This document shows positions 23,800 to 35,284 of a stretch of DNA of 64,000 nt, in pieces. How positions within the stretch are numbered: the stretch's first letter is position 1; each line of letters opens with the position of its first letter. The notes under the pieces were generated by a model, which saw only the letters and a program-made list of their open reading frames with translations, was not told the origin of the DNA and searched no databases. Source of the stretch: Panulirus ornatus (Eukaryota; Arthropoda; Malacostraca; Decapoda; Palinuridae); assembly GCF_036320965.1 (NCBI RefSeq), contig NC_092261.1:13252197-13316196 (forward strand). The letters are read 5' to 3'. Both the position numbers and the translations under genes were made by a program.

Positions 23800-25320
23800 A
23801 TTGCATCCCACAGAATATTTGGTAATGGGAGAGCTGCCTGAAATGTTATCTTTCACTAAAAGGGATATCTATGTAATGTCAGGGATTGTTCACACATAAT
23901 GAAACCTAAATTGAAAACTAGGTATGTACAAGATTTTTCTCCTATGTTATTTGTAAATCTGGTAACTGATTGATGTCAAAACTGACCCCTTACTAATGAG
24001 ACAGATTGAAAGCTTGGTGTATAGTGTTATTCACTATGGTATTCTTAGTTGTGTTTGTTGATATCAAGACTGACCTAACTGTAATGAAAAGTTGAGGTTT
24101 GGGAATACAGTCACAAAGGAAACCCCCTTTATACTTTCTTAACAGCTTTTGCCGTGCTGTTTGTTCCTGAGACCTACACTTATTATTGGTCAACTTTTCC
24201 AGTTAGACTTACAGCTACAATTGTTTAACACTTCCTGTTTACTGATACATGACACTCCTACAGAAGAATTATGGCATTGTTATGCAGATTTCTCTGGATG
24301 ACAAACATTTTAACAGCATGATAGTGAACAGTGAACCAAAGATGCAAATATGCTATATGGAAAAATTATAGTTTAGTGAAATGCTCATTCTTAGTGTTGT
24401 AGCAGAAAGCATTTGAATGCATCATTTGAATGAAACCAAATAACACTGGAATTTTCCCATTCTTGAAGGTTTAGTTAAGTAAGGCAGTTTTTTGTTTGGT
24501 TGAGGTCGGTTCCATTTCCTCTTATCAAGTTAGGGTTGTCTGACTAGCTTACAATGTATTACCATTATTATTATGTGACCTTAGGACTCCTTTTCATGGG
24601 ATTCTGTAACTTTGAGGCTGAGCTCCATGCAAGGGCTGAATAAGATGGACTCCTTTAGGGATGGAAAGGCCCTTTGCCATCCACTGACAGCCTCACTGGA
24701 GGTGTCTTCACACTAATAGTGTTACCACAAGCAGTTTGAGCCTGACTGGGCATGACTGGGACTCAAGCTGTGCCAAAATACAGGGTTGCAAAATTACCAA
24801 ATACAGCCTATATTCTGGGATGTGCTGAACCATCCCCTACCCTATACTTTGGCAGCCAATGCTTACAAAAGAAACCACTTTTTCATTTTTGAATTAAATC
24901 CATTCAAAAGTTCCATGATTAAATTTATTCAAAAGTTCTATGATACTGAAATAGTCTTCAATGTATAGATATTAATTACTGTATTTTTACCTTGACTCCT
25001 GTAAGTGGCATTAAAGAGGCTGGAAGATCTGGGGATGCCAGGGAGAAATGAAGCTGTTAGGATAAAGGGAAAAGCTAGGGGTACTGGGTCCCTTATCCTA
25101 TAGCATGCAGTACAGTTCACTTATATATAAATTGGTTTCTTAGTCATTATGAAGTACAGCACAATACTTACATATTGTACTAAAGAGTAAAAATGCACAC
25201 GTGCAAAAATTATTCAGACTATACAAAACTAGCACATATTCACAGTTTGCCTTCACATTCTGTCCATCATTTTATGTCTTCAACACTCATTTCTTATTAG
25301 CAGTTTGCCCTCACATTCTG
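23800..25320. other. 3' flank of SEH1, no feature recognised
   Basis: Only AT-rich sequence with short random frames. A GC-richer stretch at 24590-24770 has no identifiable element. Confidence 0.45.
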
Positions 25321-25324
25321 TTTA

Positions 25325-25960
25325 TGTCTGTATCTCCATCTTTCATTTCCTCCTGGAACTCCCTCAAAGAGATGACCATGGCAAAAGAGTCTTCATAATT
25401 GGTAAACTCCAAAGCTGCTTCTTAGCCTTTGGTACCTCACCCTTTCAGGGTAAGGGCAGAAGGCAAGTCTGGCACAGTGTTTCCAGAGACTCCTACCTAA
25501 TGTTCCAACTGACTACTACTACCTAATGTGTCTACCTAATGTTCCAACCTACTCCTTCTACATAATGGTCTCACATGATGCTCCTCCTACTATTTCTACC
25601 TAATTTTCCTGCCTAATGTTTCTAACTACTACTATCTGTTGCTCCCACCATTTTGCTAAAAGACAGGTCTTTGGAGGAAAATATAGTTACAAAAACTATG
25701 TTGTGTGAGTTAAGTGTTGTCAAGTGTTATGTTTGACAAGGAGAGATTGTATATTTGCATACGGAATGCCAGAAATCCTTGTGAGGGTGAGGCGGAAAGG
25801 AAAGACAGTTCCTTGGTCAGAGGAGTGTGACTTGACAATTGTTGAAGTGCTGGCTCACTATGCAACTGTCATTTACCCTCCTAATACCCAGATGGGTAGT
25901 ATTGATAACATACCTCCCTGGTTGGTGGCTTCCTAGCAGTTACTACCTATCTCACTATCT
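25325..25960 (-). repeat. Nb non-autonomous element (copy 2)
   Basis: Reverse complement of the 16165-16745 copy, in matching order: tail side tcctggaactccctcaaaga and gaccatggcaaaagagtctt, then the short-repeat block at 25495-25650 (tcctacctaatgttccaact and variants, longer here than in copy 1), then gtgctggctcactatgca and acctccctggttggtggctt. The short-repeat block differs in copy number between the two. Confidence 0.7.
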
Positions 25961-26104
25961 GAAGCCATCATATCTCCAAAATGCTTACGGTGAATACTAT
26001 CAGAGTCCTGCCAAACTATGATGTTGAGGACCTTGGGGAAACATATTATTCTAAGTGAAAGTCTCACTAATTGCTTCCTTTATGTAATGTCTGTATCTTC
26101 TTTT

Positions 26105-26265
26105 GTGATCAAGGGTATGGACTTGAAAAATGATGGAAGAATGCACGGGATGGTGATGCAAGGGAGACATATAAGGACAGGGAAAAGTGGAGACTCTAGC
26201 CATGGCCACCCCTTGATGCGAGTTCCCAGAGGGAACAGGTGTTAGAGATACAGATAGATAAGATA
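26105..26265 (+). mobile_element. LINE-B extreme 3' fragment
   Basis: Reads NDGRMHGMVMQ and then the 3' module ccatggccaccccttgatg, hairpin gttcccagagggaac and agatacagatagataag. Matches the LINE-B copy at 11930-12070. Confidence 0.72.
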
Positions 26266-26939
26266 TCTAGATTTTAGATTATTTAAGCCTTGCATAGTAC
26301 AGTTCCATTACTTTAAATCTTAGATGGTGAAAAGTTTCATTAATTGATGAGACTTGTCTAGCATGAGTGGCTTCTCAACTTGGATTGTATTCATATTTTC
26401 ACATACTAATGATAGCTTATTCTTCTTGAATTAACTCTCAACTTCCTCATCCTCTTCCTTGATACTTGGTCATCTTTTCTTTGGTAGCAGCTTCTTGTAT
26501 GTTTTTTCTTTCTTTGATGGGTGATGTTGATGGTGTCCAGGATCAATTTGATCTATGACCAGCCAACCCACCCCATTGTCTTCAGTTATCTGTTCCCCTA
26601 CTTCAGATTTGGGTTACCACTCTCAGACTCATTCTTTCCATCTGTTCAATTGCAAAGCTTAATCCACCCATTTATCACAGTTTGCTCGTTGCTACACCTT
26701 CCATGCTTTAGCTATACTGTAAATGTATATTTCAGGATGGGTTTGCTGAATTTTGAAATGATCAGTAGTACTTGTGTTGTTTGGGTAGGTTTGGTAAGCA
26801 TGAAGGCAAGACAAATATCCTAAGGATTATGGTAGCCCCACTTTATGGTTATTTCCATAATTTTAGATGATGGAGCCTGTACTGGCATGTCTTTGGATAA
26901 CTTTTTCTCGTTTGTCCTGAAGAATGCTTTTTGTTATTC

Positions 26940-27012
26940 ATTTATTTATATTTTGCTTTGTCGCTGTCTCCTGCGTTAGTGAGGTAGTGCAAGGAAACCA
27001 GGCAATCTAGCA
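26940..27012 (-). mobile_element. LINE-A terminal 3' fragment, antisense
   Basis: The + strand reads gctttgtcgctgtctcctgc, gttagtgaggtagtgcaagg and aaacc, the reverse complement of the LINE-A 3' terminal stem-loop. Only the end is kept. Confidence 0.7.
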
Positions 27013-28369
27013 AGACTTATTGCTTCAGGGCTTATAAGAGACAGATTGTTTTGTCCCAAAATTCTTGTAGTCAGTCTTTTCCAACAGCATCATTTTACTT
27101 TCAGATTTCTTGAACCTTGACTTTATTTTTCACAGCATACCACATTCATAGTATAGTATTTATTAAAACCCATGGAAAATGATAGAACACTTTATCAAGA
27201 AATTTTCCGTATTGTTTTTCCATTTCATCGCTCAAAATTTGTACTTTTTCATAAAAAGTTAACTGGAACCCTTGTTGAGTAATTTGTTTTTTGGTGATAT
27301 AGGATGGTAGTGTATTTTGGTAAATTATACCCAGTGGCAACTTCCATCAGTGTGCAAGTACCTCCCTTAACTTCCATGAGCACATGGAACGACCTTTATA
27401 CCTTGCACCACTTCACACACAGAGAATGAAATAAAAAAATAACCTGATTTTAAGTTCATCTACAGTATATATGCATGTGAACATCATGTGAATGAGTCCA
27501 TAAAAGCATAAAAGTTTATTTTTTTTAATAGTTTTGATAAAAGAGCAGTAGAAAGGATTACAAATAAAATACTTAATATCACATTATTTGCAAAAAGTTA
27601 CAGACCTAAAAATACCATATTCAGTTTGAATATCTTCATACAAGCTATAGGAATGAATTAATTTCATCATTGCTTGAGTGCTACCAGTTTTTTTATTTCC
27701 TCAGCTAATCTAACTCCATTATTTAGACTTTTCTGATGATTGGTGTCAAAATTTGAAAACTGATTTTGAACTAGATATTTTCCTGTGAAACAGTCTGAAC
27801 GAAATGCATCATTTGTTGGCCAACATTACTGGAATACATTTTTATAATTGCTTGGCTTCTCTTGTTTTCAATGCTGGCAACTATCTTCAGTCTGAAAAAG
27901 ATTAGATATTGCTCCCATATAAACCAATTCTCTCCTCAAATCTGTGCTGGGTCAAATTTGTAACAGTTAAGTTGTAATAATGTATAATCATGAATGACAA
28001 AGAAACTGGGATGTTCATCCTAGAAAATATACTTTAGTACAGTACAGGGAGGATATAATGTTTCTCAAGTTGTGTTGCTCTTAACTCAGCTGGAATAGAA
28101 ACATGAGGAATTAGGTATGTGCTCTATTAGGCATTTTAGGAAGTTCCTAGGATAAAAGAAAAAGCCTCATTCTTGCCATCTGTTGATGGAAAGGCTTACA
28201 ACATTTCTGGGGAGGTTAAGAAAAACAGGATATGGATGTAGGATTAAATGCAATTTCAAGTGCTTCCACATATCCGTCCTGCTGGTTAGCTTCTCGTACC
28301 TTTGGTCTGAACTGGATCTTAAAAGAGAGAGGGTTATTCTTGTACCCTGATATAAAAAAATCATACTTG
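27013..28369. other. Intergenic AT-rich sequence, nothing recognised
   Basis: No domain, repeat or RNA gene was seen. Confidence 0.45.
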
Positions 28370-29390
28370 TCCACCGTTTCCTGTGTTAACGTGAGTGTGT
28401 CGATAGTTTTGATGCAAGAGACAGGGTATTAGTGTTGGGTGATTTAGATGTGAGGTGAGAGATATGGCAGTTGAGGGTATGTTTAGGGGGCATGGGGTAT
28501 TTAGTACTATGAGTGAAAATGGAGAACAGCTTGTGGAGCAGTGTGCTGATAAAGGACAGGTGATTGGAAATACCTGGTTTAAAAACAGGGACATACACAA
28601 GTATATGATTGTGAGTAAGAAAGATGGTCAGTGGCCATTAAAGGCTTACATATTAATTAATGGACATGTAAAAGAATGATTTTTGGATGGAGAAGTGCTG
28701 TGAGGGGCAGCTGGTGGGATACCTGATGACACTCTTGTGGAGGCAAGTGTGAAAATGTGTAGAAGATTTAGGTAAAGAAGAAACAATATTGGTAAGAAGA
28801 GAGCGGTGAAAGCAAATGAGCTTGGAGAAGAGACTTCTGTGAAGGAATACCAAGTATTTAGGGAAACAGTGCTGGCATGTGCTATAGATGCATTGGCAAG
28901 CAAAAGGTGGAAGATGAGCAGATGAGGAAGGTTAGTGAATGAGGGGATGAAGAAGTAAAGTTGCTAATGAAAGAGAAAAAGGAGGCATTTGTGTGGTACT
29001 TATAGGGAAGGAGTGCAAGTGATTGGAGGTTTGTATAAGAGAAAGTGGCATAAGGTCAAGAGGAAGGTGCAGGGGTTAAAAAAGGGCAAATTAGAGCTGG
29101 TAAATATCAGTAAACTTTAGGAAGAATAAGAGGATGGTTTGGAAGGAGGTTAATGATGTGCTAAAAACAAGAGAACAAATAGGAACATTGGTGAAATGGG
29201 CCAAAGTAGCTGGTAGTGATGGGTGAGTATTTTGAAGGACTGTTGAATGTGGGATGATTGGGTGAGGGTGGTATGCAAAGTAAGAGACTCGTGAAGAGTG
29301 GTTTGGTAAAGAGGAAAGAGGTGGTGAAAGCCTTATGTATGATGAAATATTGCAAGATGGCTGGAGTGGATGGTATTGCTATCAACAACC
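28370..29390 (+). pseudogene. LINE-A 5' half (endonuclease to RT start), sense, degenerate
   Basis: Before the RT region it carries the end of an AP-like endonuclease (frames reading VSTMSENGEQLVEQCADKG and GNTWF-type sequence, 28455-28600), then the linker matching the start of the 32658 copy (GEETSVKEYQVFRETVLACA near 28825-28880). It stops at the RT start, tggagtggatggtattgct. Many stops. This is the only LINE-A piece in the window with endonuclease sequence. The frame cannot be read through. Confidence 0.72.
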
Positions 29391-30823
29391 AGGCCCCACA
29401 GAACTTTCCATGTTTGACCCCAAACACTTCATATGCCCTAGTTTAGTCTCCATTGATAGTATGTCAACAGGTATACTACATCGTTCCAGTTCACGCTATT
29501 CCTGTCGTGCCTTTCACCCTCCTTCATGTTCAGGCCTTGATCGCTCAAAGTCCTTTTGACTCCATCCTTCCATCTCCACTTTGGTCTCTCGGTTTGCCTT
29601 CTTCCCTCCACCTCTGACACATATATCTTCTTTGTTAACTTTTCATCGCTGCACATATCCAAATCATTTCAGCACACCCTCTTCAGCTATCTCATACCCT
29701 TTCATTACTTACTTCATGAAACCACCTCAAACACATATTGTCCTCAAACATTTCATTTCCAATAAACCCACCCTCCTCTGTACAGTCTTATCTATAGCCC
29801 ATACTTCGCATCCGGTAATAGTTTTGGTATTGCTATACCTTCAAACATCCCCATTTTTGCCCTCCAAGACAATAATCTCTCTTTCCACATATTCTTCCAT
29901 GTTCCCAGTAGCTTCACCCCCTCACCCCTCCTGTGATTCACTTCCGTTTCCATGGTTCCATATGCTGCCATATCCACTCCCAGGTATCTAAAGTACTTCA
30001 CTTCCTCCGGTTTTCCTCCATTCAATTCTCTCTCTCAAATCTGCTAAACCTAATAATCGTGCTTTTATTCACATTCATTCTCAGTTTCCTCCTTTCAAAC
30101 GCACTTCCAAACTTAATTACCAACTTCTGCAGTTGTACACTCGAAACTGCCACCAGTCCTTTATCATCAGCAAACAAAAACTGACTCACTCCCCACGCCC
30201 TCTCATCCCTTGCAGACGTCATAGTTGCCTATCTCTCCTGGACTTTTGCATTTACCTCCATGACCACTCCATCCATAAATTAAACAACCATGTTGACATC
30301 ACACGCCCTTTGCGGCAGACCACTTTTCACTTGGAACCATTCACTCTCCTCTCTTTCTACTCGCACACAATCCTCACACCCATGAGTAAACCTTTTCTGC
30401 ACATAACAGCTTTCCTCCCATACCGTATGGCATCTCTATCAACCCTATTGTATGCTTTCTCCAGGTCCATGAATATTACATACAAATCCATCCGTTTCTC
30501 TTAAGTATTTTTCGCACACATTCTTCAAAGCAAACACCTGATCCACACATCCTCTACCACTTCTGAAACCACTCTGTTCCTCCCTAGTCTAATGTTCTAT
30601 ACATGCCTTCACACTCTCAGTCACTACCCTCCCTTACAACTCGCCAGGTATACTTAAAAAACTTATACCTCAGTAATTGGAACACTGACCTTTACCCGCC
30701 TTGCTTTTATACAGTGGCTTTATACATGCATTCCGGCAATCCTTAGTCACTTCACCATCATGATCGATACCCACAATGAAAATCCTAACTAACGAATCAA
30801 CAACACACACCCACTTTCTTAAA

Positions 30824-30825
<2 letters not shown>
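29391..30825 (-). pseudogene. LINE-A 3' half (RT to 3' UTR), inverted relative to its 5' half
   Basis: Minus-strand pieces give DWRNAC-like, ADDKGLVAVSS (a decayed active-site box), KYFRYLGVDMAAYGTMETEV and [16 protein letters not shown]. It runs from the 3' UTR at 29391 to the RT start at 30825, where (TA)n follows. In element coordinates it begins almost where the sense half ends. Multiple stops and frameshifts. Confidence 0.78.

Positions 30826-30903
<78 letters not shown>
30826..30903. repeat. (TA)n microsatellite
   Basis: About 39 TA units between LINE-A and a tRNA-like SINE. Confidence 0.98.
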
Positions 30904-30907
<4 letters not shown>

Positions 30908-31140
30908 GTCGATGAGTAGAAGAATGTACGTATATGCACAACAGGTCGGATTCGAACCCTGGGCAGGGCGTCTGATTATTTGGTCCACGCGGAGGTTAAG
31001 TGGGTCAAGTGATGGAGACTCCTGAAATGAGGTGTTTTCGCCTGTACCCCAGCGACAGCTGGGTGGATTTAGGATGGACTTTAATCTGTCGCGGCTCCGT
31101 TGGTGTGACAAGTATGTCCCAGGTCAGAAACATACAAATG
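30904..31140 (-). repeat. tRNA-derived SINE, minus strand (T1)
   Basis: The minus strand contains gggttcgaatccgacc, a perfect RNA polymerase III B box, about 35 nt downstream of a weak A-box-like gcgtggacc. The 3' end runs straight into (TA)n. The tRNA-like fold is not complete, so this is a SINE rather than a tRNA gene. 5' boundary uncertain. Confidence 0.6.
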
Positions 31141-31149
31141 TATACATGT

Positions 31150-31705
31150 CATTTAGAATTTCAAATTTAGTCCAAATATTTGAACGCAGATGCCATGGCA
31201 GAGGTAGAGAATGGAAATGATGAAATGACTGCGAGGTTGGTCTTGCCGCTGGACGTTAACGAAATATCTAACGACTAGATATTTTCTTTTTTGTTTTCAG
31301 CAACGATATTGTTGCACATGAGACTAAATAGGCTTCCCTCCAAAAAGGGAGAGACCCTGAAGACTAGAAGGATGTCGGGACGAACAGTTGCAATCAATAG
31401 TTGGCGATAACGAAGACAAAACAAACTCGGGCGTTTTCATAACAAGACAAATGTCTCTTAATAAATACAAACACGTTAACAGATTTTAAAGGAAGATGAT
31501 AACATGACAGGAGCCTTCAAACAGCCCCCGTTAGTCAAGGGAAAAAGTGCAGCTAGAAACACTCGTTTGCATGGGAATTTAATTAAATGCAAATTCATTA
31601 AAATTTAACGAAGGTGACGAGCATAGCTGAATAGCAAGAGGACCAAGAGGGATAGTGTCATGACCCAGTAGTATGTCTCCTGATTCAAACACCTTTAGGT
31701 TTTTA
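31150..31705. other. Intergenic, nothing recognised
   Basis: AT-rich sequence without a repeat or open frame of note. Confidence 0.4.
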
Positions 31706-31708
31706 TAC

Positions 31709-31709
<1 letters not shown>

Positions 31710-31782
<73 letters not shown>

Positions 31783-31790
31783 TATATAAT
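31710..31790. repeat. (TA)n microsatellite, slightly interrupted
   Basis: About 33 TA units, a break at 31776, then more TA. Confidence 0.97.
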
Positions 31791-31799
31791 CATTTATTC

Positions 31800-32600
31800 A
31801 CTTATTAATTGCTCAACAACCACACCCTAAATCCGAGTGATGGACATCTCTTGAACTAGTGGCACATGCTTTTAGATATCCTCACCCTACACAAGACAAC
31901 CGACCAGAACACTCCCAGCCCACCACCTCCAGCAGCCGACCTCACCAGACTACCACTCTCACAAGAGCGCTGCACACAAGGACCCAGCTGGAGCACTATC
32001 CTCAGACCACTTTCCTCTTCTGGTAACACTCCGTCTGGCCCACCCAACCATCACAGCCTCCAAAAAGACTTATTTAGCAGTGGAAAGCAGTCTTGCTTGC
32101 TCTCACATTGCTAGGAATCCAAGTTCCAAAGGTTTGCCATAGACAGTTTCTCGATCCCCCACGCCGTACCATCTCCACCCACACACACCACAAGGGCGTA
32201 GAAAATGATATAATCCAGACTTCTCCCGTACACGGACAAAACCCCAGAAAAGGGACGTGCTGAGACAAATCCAGTCATCACTAACAGAGGCCCTAGAACA
32301 CGTTCAGAATCTAATTAATCACATCACTCACCTAAGCAGTGAAGAGAGCAAGCAGAAGAGCGGTCTTCCTACTATAACACACCTGAACCACAAAACCCAC
32401 AAGAATAGGGAATTTCCACGCTCCCACACCCGACTTAGGACCCATTCATGCAGGCATTTCAGACTCAACACAATCCCTTATCCCAGAGAACATACGCACA
32501 TATGAAACACTGCTCACAAATCAGCCACAACCCAACCACAACCCTGAATTGGGAAAAGTCGTGAAACACCTGCAACAAAACTCCAAACAAACATTTACAA
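31800..32600. other. A/C-rich region with two short open frames, origin unknown
   Basis: The + strand is poor in G and T. Frames 31866-32114 (Pro-rich) and 32257-32505 have no recognised domain. Composition resembles retroelement leader or gag-like sequence, but I can name no family. Confidence 0.3.
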
Positions 32601-32612
32601 TGTGATTATAAT

Positions 32613-32614
32613 TA

Positions 32615-32657
<43 letters not shown>
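32613..32657. repeat. (TA)n flanking the 5' end of LINE-A
   Basis: About 22 TA units directly before the first LINE-A base. Confidence 0.95.
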
Positions 32658-32661
<4 letters not shown>

Positions 32662-35059
32662 GAAGATTAGTATGGGTTTTCAGAAAAGAGGAGTGAATGT
32701 TGGGGTGAAGAAGGTGGTGAGAGTAAGTGAGCTTGGGAAGGAGACCTGTGTGGGGAAGTACCAGGAGAGACTGTGTACAGAATGGAAAAAGGTGAGAACA
32801 ATGGAAGTAAGGGGAGTGGGGGAGGAATGGGATGTATTTAGGGAATCAGTGATGGATTGCGCAAAAGATGCTTGTGGCATGAGAAGAGTGGGAGGTGGGC
32901 TGTTTAGAAAGGGTAGTGAGTGGTGGGATGAAGAAGTAAGAGTATTAGTGAAAGAGAAGAGAGAGGCATTTGGACGATTTTTGCAGGGAAAAAATGCAAT
33001 TGAGTGGGAGAAGTATAAAAGAAAGAGACAGGAGGTCAAGAGAAAGGTGCAAGAGGTGAAAAAAAGGGCAAATGAGAGTTGGGGTGAGAGACTATCAGTA
33101 AATTTTAGGGAGAATAAAAAGATGTTCTGGAAGGAGGTAAATAGGGTGCGTAAGACAAGGGAGCAAATGGGAACTTCAGTGAAGGGCGTAAATGGGGAGG
33201 TGATAACAAGTAGTGGTGATGTGAGAAGGAGATGGAATGAGTATTTTGAAGGTTTGTTGAATGTGTCTGATGACAGAGTGGCAGATATAGGGTGTTTTGG
33301 TCGAGGTGGTGTGCAAAGTGAGAGGGTTAGGGAAAATGATTTGGTAAACAGAGAAGAGGTAGTAAAAGCTTTGCGGAAGATGAAAGCCGGCAAGGCAGCA
33401 GGTTTGGATGGTATTGCAGTGGAATTTATTAAAAAAGGGGGTGACTGTATTGTTGACTGGTTGGTAAGGTTATTTAATGTATGTATGACTCATGGTGAGG
33501 TGCCTGAGGATTGGCGGAATGCGTGCATAGTGCCATTGTACAAAGGCAAAGGGGATAAGAGTGAGTGCTCAAATTACAGAGGTATAAGTTTGTTGAGTAT
33601 TCCTGGTAAACTATATGGGAGGGTATTGATTGAGAGGGTGAAGGCATGTACAGAGCATCAGATTGGGGAAGAGCAGTGCGGTTTCAGAAGTGGTAGAGGA
33701 TGTGTGGATCAGGTGTTTGCTTTGAAGAATGTATGTGAGAAATACTTAGAAAAGCAAATGGATTTGTATGTAGCATTTATGGATCTGGAGAAGGCATATG
33801 ATAGAGTTGATAGAGATGCTCTGTGGAAGGTATTAAGAATATATGGTGTGGGAGGCAAGTTGTTAGAAGCAGTGAAAAGTTTTTATCGAGGATGTAAGGC
33901 ATGTGTACGTGTAGGAAGAGAGGAAAGTGATTGGTTCTCAGTGAATGTAGGTTTGCGGCAGGGGTGTGTGATGTCTCCATGGTTGTTTAATTTGTTTATG
34001 GATGGGGTTGTTAGGGAGGTAAATGCAAGAGTCCTGGAAAGAGGGGCAAGTATGAAGTCTGTTGGGGATGAGAGAGCTTGGGAAGTGAGTCAGTTGTTGT
34101 TCGCTGATGATACAGCGCTGGTGGCTGATTCATGTGAGAAACTGCAGAAGCTGGTGACTGAGTTTGGTAAAGTGTGTGGAAGAAGAAAGTTAAGAGTAAA
34201 TGTGAATAAGAGCAAGGTTATTAGGTACAGTAGGGTTGAGGGTCAAGTCAATTGGGAGGTGAGTTTGAATGGAGAAAAACTGGAGGAAGTGAAGTGTTTT
34301 AGATATCTGGGAGTGGATCTGTCAGCGGATGGAACCATGGAAGCGGAAGTGGATCATAGGGTGGGGGAGGGGGCGAAAATTTTGGGAGCCTTGAAAAATG
34401 TGTGGAAGTCGAGAACATTATCTCGGAAAGCAAAAATGGGTATGTTTGAAGGAATAGTGGTTCCAACAATGTTGTATGGTTGCGAGGCGTGGGCTATGGA
34501 TAGAGATGTGCGCAGGAGGATGGATGTGCTGGAAATGAGATGTTTGAGGACAATGTGTGGTGTGAGGTGGTTTGATCGAGTAAGTAACGTAAGGGTAAGA
34601 GAGATGTGTGGAAATAAAAAGAGCGTGGTTGAGAGAGCAGAAGAGGGTGTTTTGAAATGGTTTGGGCACATGGAGAGAATGAGTGAGGAAAGATTGACCA
34701 AGAGGATATATGTGTCGGAGGTGGAGGGAACGAGGAGAAGAGGGAGACCAAATTGGAGGTGGAAAGATGGAGTGAAAAAGATTTTGTGTGATCGGGGCCT
34801 GAACATGCAGGAGGGTGAAAGGAGGGCAAGGAATAGAGTGAATTGGAGCGATGTGGTATACAGGGGTTGACGTGCTGTCAGTGGATTGAATCAAGGCATG
34901 TGAAGCGTCTGGGGTAAACCATGGAAAGCTGTGTAGGTATGTATATTTGCGTGTGTGGACGTGTGTATGTACGTGTGTATGGGGGGGGGGTTGGGCCATT
35001 TCTTTCGTCTGTTTCCTCGCGCTACCTCGCAAACGCGGGAGACAGCGACAAAGTATAAA

Positions 35060-35077
<18 letters not shown>
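32658..35077 (+). mobile_element. LINE-A, 5'-truncated copy with an open RT frame and short 3' UTR
   Basis: Lies between (TA)n tracts at 32613-32657 and 35078-35133. It contains one uninterrupted frame (32660-34870), a 3' UTR of about 185 nt, the terminal stem-loop (gcgctacctcgcaaacgcgg then gagacagcgacaaag) and an A run at 35057-35077. The endonuclease is absent. Sequence is almost identical to the copy at 42952-44050, so the family has moved recently. Confidence 0.92.
32660..34870 (+). CDS. LINE-A reverse transcriptase ORF (5'-truncated, 736 aa open frame)
   Basis: Non-LTR retrotransposon polyprotein lacking its N-terminal endonuclease. Residues about 1-225 are the linker (EWWDEEVRVLVKEKREAFGR). 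The RT spans about 235-540, with CGFRSGRG near 338, FMDLEKAYDRV near 372 (first catalytic Asp), RQGCVMSPWLFN near 432 and FADD at about 481-484 (the catalytic Asp pair). The C-terminal domain has LGVDLSADGTMEAEVDHRVG, a CLRTMCGVRWFDRV segment and [13 protein letters not shown]. The open frame starts at a GTG beside the (TA)n; the first ATG is at 32672, and the true start lies in the missing 5' part. No stop interrupts RT, so the fold could be intact, but a copy without endonuclease is not expected to be autonomous. Clade assignment (RTE-like) is a guess. Confidence 0.9.

Positions 35078-35133
<56 letters not shown>
35057..35133. repeat. LINE-A A tail (21 A) followed by (TA)n
   Basis: A run 35057-35077, then about 28 TA units. 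Confidence 0.97.
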
Positions 35134-35135
<2 letters not shown>

Positions 35136-35280
35136 CCCATCTTATACCAGTACTGTAATCTCACAGGGGAAGAACTACTGAGCTGGGAGTCAGCCACTTG
35201 CTTTACCCGGGGGACGCGAACGCGGACTCTTTAAGAGTTATGAGTTGGAACGTTCACCACTCCACCAGGAGGCTCTTGTT
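35134..35280 (-). repeat. tRNA-derived SINE, minus strand (T2)
   Basis: The minus strand has cctcctggtggagtggtgaa, a good A-box region, and gcgttcgcgtccccc about 35 nt on, a diverged B box. The 3' end abuts (TA)n at 35133, as in T1 and T3. Confidence 0.6.
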
Positions 35281-35284
35281 TGCG

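Noticed and set aside
30940..30965. A genuine tRNA gene, because of the perfect B box
   Set aside because: No acceptor stem, anticodon arm or proper A box; better explained as a SINE.
31866..32505. Two Pro-rich or hydrophilic frames that might be a retroelement gag
   Set aside because: Composition alone; no zinc knuckle or other motif could be seen, so it is listed only as an unknown region.
32680..33393. 237-codon open frame on the minus strand
   Set aside because: Antisense shadow of the LINE-A reverse transcriptase frame; Ser/Phe/Leu-rich because it reads a purine-rich coding strand backwards.
34418..35197. 259-codon minus-strand frame
   Set aside because: Antisense of the LINE-A C-terminus fused to (TA)n and an A run.
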